Shown: in pieces, positions 45,252-52,254 of the stretch
Layout of the letters: each line of letters begins with the position of its first letter
Numbering within the stretch: position 1 is the first letter of the stretch
Source: Mesorhizobium erdmanii USDA 3471
GTDB taxonomy: Bacteria > Pseudomonadota > Alphaproteobacteria > Rhizobiales > Rhizobiaceae
Length of the DNA stretch: 64,000 bases
Direction of reading: 5' to 3'
NCBI RefSeq assembly: GCF_000472705.1
Contig: NZ_AXAE01000013.1
Span: 1 to 64,000 of the forward strand
Made by a program: the position numbers and the translations under genes
The notes under the pieces: generated by a model
What the model was told of the DNA's origin: nothing
The model's database searches: none
The model's input: the letters and a program-made list of their open reading frames with translations, nothing else

Positions 45252-46532
45252 ATGAACCTGCTGTGTGAGATCCCTCATCCCTCCCGTCGCGCCATTCTGG
45301 TGACCGGCGGCGCGCTGTTTGCCTGGGCCTATCTGCCACGTTTCGCCCGCGCCGCCGACAATCGCGACCCACGCCTGATCGTCATCGTCCTGCGCGGCGC
45401 GCTCGACGGCCTGTCGGCGGTTGGCCCGGTCGGCGATCCCGACTATGCCGGCCTGCATGGCGACATCGCGCTTTCACTCGCCGGGCCGCACGCGGCGTTG
45501 CCGCTCGATGGTTTCTTCGCGGTCAATCCGGCGATGCCGGTCTTCGCCAGACTGTTCAAGGCGAACCAGGCGGCAGTGGTCCATGCCGCAGCGACAGGCT
45601 ATCGCGAACGCTCCCATTTCGATGGCCAGGATGTCCTCGAGAGCGGCTTCGCCGGCCCCGGCCATGTCGCCACCGGATGGCTCAACCGGGCACTGGAAAG
45701 CTTGCCGGCGGGCGATCGTGTGGCGACGCTTGGCGGTCTCGCCGTCGGCCCGTCGACGCCGCTGGTGATTCGCGGCGCCGCCCCGGTGCTCGGCTGGGCG
45801 CCGCAATCGCTCCCGGAGCCGCAAGGCGACCTCGCAGCCCGGGTGCTCGACCTCTACCAGCATCGCGACCCGGTGCTGGCGGTAGCCCTGCAAAAGGGCC
45901 TCGACGCCGATCGCATGGCCCTCGACGACCAGATGGGCGCCAATGCGATGAAGCCTAAAGGCGGGGCGATGAAGCCTAACGGCGGGGCAATGAAGCCGAA
46001 GGGCGGTCTCGACAGCGCCGCCGGCATGCGGCAGGCCGCGCAAGGCGCCGCCAGGCTGATCGCGGCCGATGACGGGCCACGCGTTGCGGCACTCGCTTTC
46101 GACGGCTGGGACACGCATGTCAACGAAGGTGGCGCGACCGGCCGGCTCGCCACGCTGCTCGGTGGCCTAGACGGCGCCTTCGAGGAATTCGAGACGGGCC
46201 TTGGCGAGCGCTGGAAGGACACGGCGGTCGTCGCCATTACCGAGTTCGGACGCACGGCACAAATCAACGGCACGGTCGGCACCGATCACGGCACCGGCAC
46301 GGTGGTGCTGCTCGCCGGCGGCGCGATCAAGGGCGGCCGCGTCATCGCCGACTGGCCGGGCCTGAAGCCCGCCCAGCTTTACCAACAGCGCGACCTGGCG
46401 CCGACCAGCGATGTCAGGGCGGTGCTGAAAGGCCTGCTCGCCGACCAGTTCGGACTCTCGGCCGCCGTGCTCGGCGACAAGGTGTTTCCGGAATCCGCCG
46501 CCGTGAAGCCAATGCGCGATCTTGTCGCCTGA
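45252..46532 (+). CDS. DUF1501 domain protein with Tat-type signal
   Basis: A 426-residue DUF1501-family protein, a sulfatase/phosphatase-like fold of unknown activity. The N-terminus HPSRRAILVTGGALFAWAYL has the twin-arginine pattern, so it is probably exported folded. Family features include LIVIVLRGALDGLSAV, GYRERSHFDGQDVLESG, FDGWDTHVNEGG and ITEFGRTAQINGTVGTDHG. A 21-base tandem repeat (three units) encoding AMKPKGG, AMKPNGG, AMKPKGG interrupts the protein at about residues 232-252. It pairs with the DUF1800 gene upstream. Confidence 0.88.
   Translation: MNLLCEIPHPSRRAILVTGGALFAWAYLPRFARAADNRDPRLIVIVLRGALDGLSAVGPVGDPDYAGLHGDIALSLAGPHAALPLDGFFAVNPAMPVFARLFKANQAAVVHAAATGYRERSHFDGQDVLESGFAGPGHVATGWLNRALESLPAGDRVATLGGLAVGPSTPLVIRGAAPVLGWAPQSLPEPQGDLAARVLDLYQHRDPVLAVALQKGLDADRMALDDQMGANAMKPKGGAMKPNGGAMKPKGGLDSAAGMRQAAQGAARLIAADDGPRVAALAFDGWDTHVNEGGATGRLATLLGGLDGAFEEFETGLGERWKDTAVVAITEFGRTAQINGTVGTDHGTGTVVLLAGGAIKGGRVIADWPGLKPAQLYQQRDLAPTSDVRAVLKGLLADQFGLSAAVLGDKVFPESAAVKPMRDLVA
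45945..46007 (+). repeat. 21-bp tandem repeat x3 in the DUF1501 gene
   Basis: Three consecutive 21-base units, each starting GCGATGAAGCC or GCAATGAAGCC, encode AMK-P-(K/N)-GG. Units differ at 1-4 bases. The reading frame is kept, so length changes would be tolerated. Confidence 0.9.
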
Positions 46533-46575
46533 CGAAGTCTGATGGCGTCACAGGGATGCCAACTTTAGCAAAACG

Positions 46576-46607
46576 CCGACACCGCTTCGCAGCGGAGGCC
46601 GTGTCGG
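46576..46607 (-). terminator. Candidate terminator of the second GCG-CRPN gene
   Basis: Stem CCGACAC/GTGTCGG encloses an inner CGCT-TCGC-AGCG hairpin; on the minus strand it is followed by CGTTTTGC. It lies just past the stop of the minus-strand gene and between convergent genes. The T-tract is short. Confidence 0.45.
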
Positions 46608-46619
46608 TCCGCTCGGTGA

Positions 46620-46835
46620 TCACCAGTGGCGATGCCAGCGGTGGTGGTGCCGGTTGGGCACGCAACGTCCCCACCGGTTCATGTGCCAGCGAGGGCCGCA
46701 TCTCCAGCCGACGCGTTCGATTTGCAACGGACTGGCGGTGGGCTTTGCCACGGGCAAGGCCTGCGAACCAACGCTCGATAGCACCAACGTACCTGCAGCG
46801 ACCGCGATAGGCAGAATGTATCTGGTCAGCATCAT
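46620..46835 (-). CDS. Secreted GCG-CRPN small protein (second copy)
   Basis: A 71-residue paralogue of the protein at 43311: signal MMLTRYILPIAVAAGTLVLS, then VGWRCGPRWHMNRWGRCVPN and a short His/Arg/Trp tail (HHHRWHRHW). The leading GCG is RCG here and the His/Tyr repeat region is nearly lost. The start at 46835 has GGAGG five bases upstream. It is convergent with the DUF1501 gene and closes the locus. No two-box motif was seen upstream of it. Confidence 0.78.
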   Translation of the reverse strand: MMLTRYILPIAVAAGTLVLSSVGSQALPVAKPTASPLQIERVGWRCGPRWHMNRWGRCVPNRHHHRWHRHW

Positions 46836-46986
46836 CGTGTCCTCCATGGTTCCACATTCACCAGAACAGCATGGCACTCAGCCGGCCAAAGCCGCGTGAG
46901 GGGTCCGATCACATACTCGTCAGCGGGCAAGGCGCTCGCCAAGCAGCGCCACGGCCTTCGCGGCGGCGCCTTCTCGTGACGCTTGA

Positions 46987-49900
46987 TCAGGCGGCCTCGA
47001 CCTTGGTGGCCGGCGCGTCCTCTCCACGCACCAGCTTGGTCACGCCGGCGAAGTCGAGCTTGCCGGAGCCGAGCACCGGCACTTTCTGGACGACACGCAC
47101 TTCGGCGGGCACCATCAGGTCCATGGCGCCATTGGCCTTGGCGAAGGCCAGGAAATCCGCGCGTGTCGCGCCGGGAGCCTCGGTGATGAGAATGAGCTTC
47201 TCACCCTTGCGTGCATCCGGCACGGAGGCAACGGCCGACAGCGAGCCTTTCCACAATTCACCCGCCAGGGCCTCGACGGCGGCGAGCGAAATCATCTCGC
47301 CACCGATCTTTGCGAAACGCTTGGCGCGGCCGCGAATGGTGATGAATCCCCCCTGGTCGACCGACACGACATCGCCAGTGTCATGCCAGCCATCATGCAG
47401 TGGTTCCAGCACGCCGGGCTTCTCGGCGCGCAGATAGCCAGCCATCACGTTAGGCCCGCGGACATGCAGGCGCCCGCCCTCATCGACACCAGGCACCGGA
47501 TCAAGGCGATATTCCATGCCGGGCATGATTTTGCCGACGCTGCCCGAGCGGTTATACATCGGCGTGTTGATGGAGATCACCGGCGCGGTCTCGGTGACGC
47601 CATAGCCTTCCAGGATGCGCACGCCGAACTTTTCCATATAGGTCATGCGCGTCGACGCCTTGACCGGTTCCGCGCCGGCAAAGCAATAACGTATCGAGCG
47701 GAAGTCGTAGGGGTGCGCGGTGCGCGCATAGCCCGATAGGAACGTGTCGGTGCCGAAGATGATCGTCGCGTTGGATGCGTAGATCAGTTCCGGCACGATG
47801 CGGTAGTGCAGCGGCGACGGATAGAAATAAACCGCCACGCCCGAGATCAGCGGCAGCACCGTGCCGGCCGTCATGCCGAATGAATGGAAGATCGGCAATA
47901 CGTTGAACACCTTGTCGCCCGAATGGAAGTCGATGCGCGAGGCCGCCTGCGCGGCATTGGCCAGGATGTTGCGGTGAGTGAGCACCACGCCCTTCGGCGT
48001 GCCTTCGGAACCCGAGGTGAACAGGATCACCGCCGGATCGTCGGGCTTGCGCGGCGCACGCGGCGCCGACTTGCGCAGCAAGCCGAGCAGCTTGTCCTTG
48101 AGACCAATGGTCTTGCGCAGATCGTCGAGCCAGACAATCTCGACCGAGCGGCCGATCTCCTCGACCACCGGGCCAAGCTTGGCCTGTTCGACAAAGGCAC
48201 GCGAGGTGAGCACGGTCTTTACCTCGGCCGCCTTGCAGGCGGACAGGATGTTGGCGGCGCCGGCGGTGAAGTTGATCATGGCCGGCACCTTGCCCGCCGA
48301 CATCACGCCGAGCAGCGTGGCGCATGAGCCATTGGCGTTGGGCAGCATGATGCCAAGCGTCTGCCGATCGGCATAAAGGTTCTGGAATTTTTCACCGAGT
48401 ACGGCGGCCGCCGTCAGCAGCTTGCCATAGCTGAGCGACCCGGTGACCGGATCCTGCACGGCTAGCCGTTTCATGCCGCGCTCATTCGCCGTCAGGATGA
48501 TCTTTTCCAGCACCGTCTTGTCGATGTCCTGGGTGCGGAAGACGAGATCCGACATGACCTGGTAGAGGGCAGCACCCGCCGCGGAGCGACGCTGGCGGCC
48601 TTTCAGTTCAGGCGACACTTGCAGCTTGACCGGCTCCAGAATGGTGACCTTGACCTTCGGGAACAGGCGGCGGCGCACATGCTGCGACGTCAGCCGGGAG
48701 AACGGGCTTTTCTCCAGCCCGTCGATGCGGATCGGCACCACCATCGAGCCGGTCTTGTCCGCCACCATGGCAGCGCCGTCATAGACCTTCATCAGCCCGC
48801 CGGTGACAGTGATGCGGCCCTCGGGGAAGATGACCAGCGGATCGCCGCCCTGCACGACCTTGATCAGCGTGCGGGTCGACATCGGCTTGGCCGGGTTGAG
48901 CGGCAGAGCGCGCGCGAGCTTCATGAACGGCCTCATCCACCAGGCCTGTGCGATGGTGTAGTCGATGGCGAAAACCGGCTCCTCATCGGTCAGCGTCAGC
49001 GCCAGCGGACCGTCGAGGAAGCTGACATGGTTGAGCGCCAGGATCGGCGCCTTGCCGGCCGCCTTGAGGTTGTCCATGCCCTCGACCTCCAGGCGCAGGA
49101 AGGCGCGGAACAGGATGGAGACGAAGTCGCGGAACGCATTGGTCGGCAGGAATTTCAGCATCAGCCAGGCGGCGACGGCGTTCGCCGCGGCGAGGCCGAA
49201 CAGGATGCCGCCAGTGGAGACTTTGGTCTGGATCACGGCGACAACAATACCGCCGACCGTCATGAAGCCGGCATTGACGATGCTGACGGCGGCGACGACG
49301 CGGGCGCGGCGCGCTTCAGGCGACCATGCCTGTACGGCGGCAAAGGTCGGCACCACGAGGAAGGCGCTGGCGATGGCCATGGCGGCGAGGTCGATCGCGA
49401 CACGGATCGTATTCGGCCCGGCGAAGAACAGGCCGAGGGTTTCCGCCTTTGGCGAAGGCTGCATGCTCCAGATGGTCCAGGCCAGATGCAGGCCGAACAG
49501 CGCCAGCAGCGCCGTGCCGACCGGCGCGGGCAGAAGCACGATGCGCCCCTGCGACATCCATGCGGCAATCGCCGAGCCGATAGCGATCGAGACGGCAAAG
49601 ACGGCGAGATAGACGGTGACGGCGATCTCGTTGCCGCCGAGCGAATCCTTGATCAGCGTCGGCAGGATCGAAAGAACGATGGCGCCGATCAGCCAGAACC
49701 ACGACGTCATCAGGCCGGCGCGCCAGATACGCGTGTCGGTGCGCAATTCGCTGACCTGGCGCCAAGTCGAGCGAAAGACGTTCTTGTCGATGACGAGGTC
49801 GGGCGCCGCCGAACCGGTGGGCGGAATATAGCGGCTGACGAACCAGCAGCCGACGGCCAAGGCCATCATGATCGGTCCGAACACCATGACGCCGATGCCA

Positions 49901-50394
49901 TCGGCCGAGACGACGCCGCCGGCAATGGTGCCGCCGAGAATGGCGGCGAAGGTCGCCGACTCGATCCAGGCGTTGGCCTTGGGCAGTTCCTTGCGCTCGA
50001 GGTGATCCGGCAGGATGCCGTATTTGATCGGGCCGAACAGTGCCGAGATGATGCCGAACATCAGCAGCGCCGTCATCAGCACCGGGATCGACGACAGCGC
50101 GATGCCGACGACGGAGACCCCCGCTGCGGTGATTTCGGCGAATTTCAGCCGCCGGGCGATCAAGGCCTTGTCGAAACGGTCGGCGATCTCGCCGCCAAGC
50201 GCGGACAACAGCAGGAAGGGGGCCATGAAGACGGCACCGGCGAGGGTGACCAGCGAAGCGGCCTGATCGGCGGCCAGCGTGAAGAGGATCAGGAACACCA
50301 ATGTGTTCTTGAGGAAATTGTCGTTGAAAGCGGACAGGAACTGCGTCCAGAACAGAGGCGCAAAGCGCCGGGACAACATCAGATGCGTGTTCAT
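46987..50394 (-). CDS. LplT-PlsC-acyl ligase fusion (acyl-ACP--phospholipid O-acyltransferase type)
   Basis: A 1135-residue three-part membrane protein. Residues about 1-400 form an MFS lysophospholipid flippase (FWTQFLSAFNDNFLKNTLV), about 430-630 a PlsC acyltransferase with NHVSFLD (HX4D motif) and FPEGRIT, and about 640-1135 an AMP-binding acyl ligase with LFTSGSEGTPKGVV and GYGVTETAPV. Together these could flip a lysophospholipid inward, activate a fatty acid and re-acylate the lipid. E. coli splits this between lplT and aas. The ATG at 50394 is preferred (GGAA upstream) over one four codons earlier. Its upstream region carries three palindromic operators. Confidence 0.9.
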   Translation of the reverse strand: MNTHLMLSRRFAPLFWTQFLSAFNDNFLKNTLVFLILFTLAADQAASLVTLAGAVFMAPFLLLSALGGEIADRFDKALIARRLKFAEITAAGVSVVGIALSSIPVLMTALLMFGIISALFGPIKYGILPDHLERKELPKANAWIESATFAAILGGTIAGGVVSADGIGVMVFGPIMMALAVGCWFVSRYIPPTGSAAPDLVIDKNVFRSTWRQVSELRTDTRIWRAGLMTSWFWLIGAIVLSILPTLIKDSLGGNEIAVTVYLAVFAVSIAIGSAIAAWMSQGRIVLLPAPVGTALLALFGLHLAWTIWSMQPSPKAETLGLFFAGPNTIRVAIDLAAMAIASAFLVVPTFAAVQAWSPEARRARVVAAVSIVNAGFMTVGGIVVAVIQTKVSTGGILFGLAAANAVAAWLMLKFLPTNAFRDFVSILFRAFLRLEVEGMDNLKAAGKAPILALNHVSFLDGPLALTLTDEEPVFAIDYTIAQAWWMRPFMKLARALPLNPAKPMSTRTLIKVVQGGDPLVIFPEGRITVTGGLMKVYDGAAMVADKTGSMVVPIRIDGLEKSPFSRLTSQHVRRRLFPKVKVTILEPVKLQVSPELKGRQRRSAAGAALYQVMSDLVFRTQDIDKTVLEKIILTANERGMKRLAVQDPVTGSLSYGKLLTAAAVLGEKFQNLYADRQTLGIMLPNANGSCATLLGVMSAGKVPAMINFTAGAANILSACKAAEVKTVLTSRAFVEQAKLGPVVEEIGRSVEIVWLDDLRKTIGLKDKLLGLLRKSAPRAPRKPDDPAVILFTSGSEGTPKGVVLTHRNILANAAQAASRIDFHSGDKVFNVLPIFHSFGMTAGTVLPLISGVAVYFYPSPLHYRIVPELIYASNATIIFGTDTFLSGYARTAHPYDFRSIRYCFAGAEPVKASTRMTYMEKFGVRILEGYGVTETAPVISINTPMYNRSGSVGKIMPGMEYRLDPVPGVDEGGRLHVRGPNVMAGYLRAEKPGVLEPLHDGWHDTGDVVSVDQGGFITIRGRAKRFAKIGGEMISLAAVEALAGELWKGSLSAVASVPDARKGEKLILITEAPGATRADFLAFAKANGAMDLMVPAEVRVVQKVPVLGSGKLDFAGVTKLVRGEDAPATKVEAA

Positions 50395-50551
50395 GGCGAT
50401 TTCCATTTGGCGGGACCCTACGACCGTGCCGGTAGGGCCCGCAGGTTGCAGGCGCTGTTTCAGTCTCAGTGATAGTCTTGAGCTGGTTAAACTTCCTTAC
50501 TGTGCTTGATGATCATCCCTGGCTTTCCGCCTAGCGGCCGCCTATCGGAGA

Positions 50552-50564
50552 TGAACATCGTTCA
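50552..50564. promoter_or_regulatory. Palindromic operator 1 (TGAACATCGTTCA)
   Basis: First of three copies of TGAAC-A-N2-GTTCA within 70 bases upstream of the acyltransferase fusion gene. It lies at or just after the expected transcription start of the predicted promoter at 50572-50599. The symmetry fits a dimeric regulator such as a TetR-family repressor. Confidence 0.7.
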
Positions 50565-50571
50565 CAAGCGC

Positions 50572-50599
50572 ACTGTACTACATTTTGAACATTGTTCAA
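50572..50599 (-). promoter_or_regulatory. Predicted sigma-70 promoter of the acyltransferase fusion gene
   Basis: On the minus strand TTGAAC (50594-50599) and TACAGT (50572-50577) are separated by 16 bases, both close to consensus. The -35 is within operator 2, and operators 1 and 3 flank the promoter, so a bound regulator would block polymerase. Confidence 0.6.
50586..50598. promoter_or_regulatory. Palindromic operator 2 (TGAACATTGTTCA)
   Basis: Second copy; overlaps the predicted -35 hexamer. Centre-to-centre distance to operator 1 is 34 bases. Confidence 0.7.
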
Positions 50600-50607
50600 G
50601 AGAAAAA

Positions 50608-50620
50608 TGAACAGCGTTCA
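50608..50620. promoter_or_regulatory. Palindromic operator 3 (TGAACAGCGTTCA)
   Basis: Third copy, upstream of the -35. Centre-to-centre distance to operator 2 is 22 bases, about two helical turns. Confidence 0.7.
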
Positions 50621-50664
50621 CAGAGCCTGCCAACGAGGCAGGTGACGATTGACCTCTGTCCGTG

Positions 50665-52254
50665 TCAGGAGGATCCGGTTGCGGGAGCTGGTCCGAGCGT
50701 CGCCACGGTCTTCAGAGCTCCGTCGAGCATGTCGCCCTTCTCGTCCTTCAACGCGGCCTCGCGCAGGCGGCGGATCCAGTCGGCGGCATCGTCGCGGCCC
50801 TTGAGCAGGTCGAGCGCTGACAGCACGCGGTCGAATTTCGACTGGGCGCGGACATGGGTGTCGCTGTAGCCCTTGATCAGCCGGCGGCAGTTGAGGATTT
50901 CGACGGCGAGCGCGTAGTCTGCAGGCACATGGCCGAGCGCCAGCGCGTACCAGCGATCGAGATGGGTCATCTCGACCTTGTGGCGCAGCAGGCTGCGACG
51001 CCAGCGACGCAGGCCGCCGATGAACCAGAGCGCGGCGAAGCCGGCAAAGCTGTCGGTACGGATGCGGCGGCCATGGTTGATGCGACGGTCGAGGAAGGCG
51101 GCGAGTTTCGGCCGGCTCTCGATGTAACGGCCGAGTCCCGCCGGCAACGTGCCGCAGAATTCCTCGATGCGCGGATGGAAATACTCCGTCACCTGCAGGA
51201 TCGAGCCATCCTTGACGCCGACCTCCTTGCGCACACGCCTGTCGCGCGTCGAGCGCGTTTTCAGGTCGGCGACGCGGATCATGTCGTCATAGCAGAGCGC
51301 GTTGGCGAGATGCTTGGCGGCGGCAATGGACAGCGCATGGGCATGGTCGGCGCTGTCCAGCGCGACAGCCTTGTCCAGCCGGTCGAGATAGTCGCGCCCA
51401 TAGGCGATGTCCTGATAGTCGACGACCTTTTTCAGGCCGCGCAGCGCCATGTCGCGCACCGCCACCGGCATCAGGTCGACGCGGGTGGCGAGCGCCTGCC
51501 AGCCTTGCAGCAGGTTTTGCGGGCCGGTTACGCGCCCTGCACCCAGGCCGGATCCGACAATTACCGCCTCAGCCGGCTTTGACGCCGGCGCGGCCGTGCC
51601 GCGCGCGCGGTCGAACGCGGCGCCGAACGCGGCAAGGCTGGCCTTGACACCGCGACCGCCGGCACCGATCGACTGCTCATAGCTTTCGCGGTTGAACGGC
51701 AGCGCGCCGGATCCTGCCAGCGCGCCAAGCAGGCTGGCCGAGATCATCGAGCCATTGTCGGCGGCGATCTTTTCCATGTCGAAAGCGATGAAGCGTTTGG
51801 ATGCCGCTTCCGCCGTCGCATGCACCTTGGGCGACGAGGCCCGGCCATCGCCCGGCTCGATCTTTTCCGACACGGCGGCGATGCGGTGCGAGGAGGCGAT
51901 CAGCGTGGTGCGCTCGGGCGTGACGAAGCCACGGATGATGGCGCGGCCGGCTTCCATCAGTTCGGCGGCGATCAGGATGTCGACATCGCCCTGTGACGGC
52001 GACAGCGCGAAGACCGGCAAGCGGCCCGTGTCGCGGGCCATCTCGATATAATAGATGGTGGCGCCGGTGCGCTGGGCGACACCGGCGACCGAGGTCGATT
52101 GCGCGACGTAGCCATTGCGCTCGGCAACGTCGGTGATCCAGTCGGCGAGCACGCCACCGCCCTGGCCGCCGACCGCCAGCACGGCGAGTTTTATCACACG
52201 CTCGTCGTCCTGGGCGCCAGCCTTGGCGCGGAATGGCGGGACGGCGTCAAGCAT
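50665..52254 (-). CDS. Indolepyruvate oxidoreductase subunit beta-like protein
   Basis: A 529-residue protein. The first approximately 200 residues match the gamma-type (IorB) domain of 2-oxoacid:ferredoxin oxidoreductases (KLAVLAVGGQGGGVLADWIT, QSTSVAGVAQRTGATIYYIE); the remaining part is an extra C-terminal region of unknown role found in the larger IorB-like proteins (recalled as DUF6537). The start at 52254 overlaps the end of the alpha-subunit gene by 8 bases. With the alpha subunit it should oxidatively decarboxylate an aryl-pyruvate or similar 2-oxoacid with CoA, but the true substrate is unknown. Confidence 0.85.
   Translation of the reverse strand: MLDAVPPFRAKAGAQDDERVIKLAVLAVGGQGGGVLADWITDVAERNGYVAQSTSVAGVAQRTGATIYYIEMARDTGRLPVFALSPSQGDVDILIAAELMEAGRAIIRGFVTPERTTLIASSHRIAAVSEKIEPGDGRASSPKVHATAEAASKRFIAFDMEKIAADNGSMISASLLGALAGSGALPFNRESYEQSIGAGGRGVKASLAAFGAAFDRARGTAAPASKPAEAVIVGSGLGAGRVTGPQNLLQGWQALATRVDLMPVAVRDMALRGLKKVVDYQDIAYGRDYLDRLDKAVALDSADHAHALSIAAAKHLANALCYDDMIRVADLKTRSTRDRRVRKEVGVKDGSILQVTEYFHPRIEEFCGTLPAGLGRYIESRPKLAAFLDRRINHGRRIRTDSFAGFAALWFIGGLRRWRRSLLRHKVEMTHLDRWYALALGHVPADYALAVEILNCRRLIKGYSDTHVRAQSKFDRVLSALDLLKGRDDAADWIRRLREAALKDEKGDMLDGALKTVATLGPAPATGSS

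Noticed and set aside
48619..50472. 617-codon plus-strand open frame opposite the acyltransferase fusion
   Set aside because: Composition dominated by Asp, Arg, Gly, Gln and His, typical of antisense frames in high-GC DNA; the minus-strand gene is clear.
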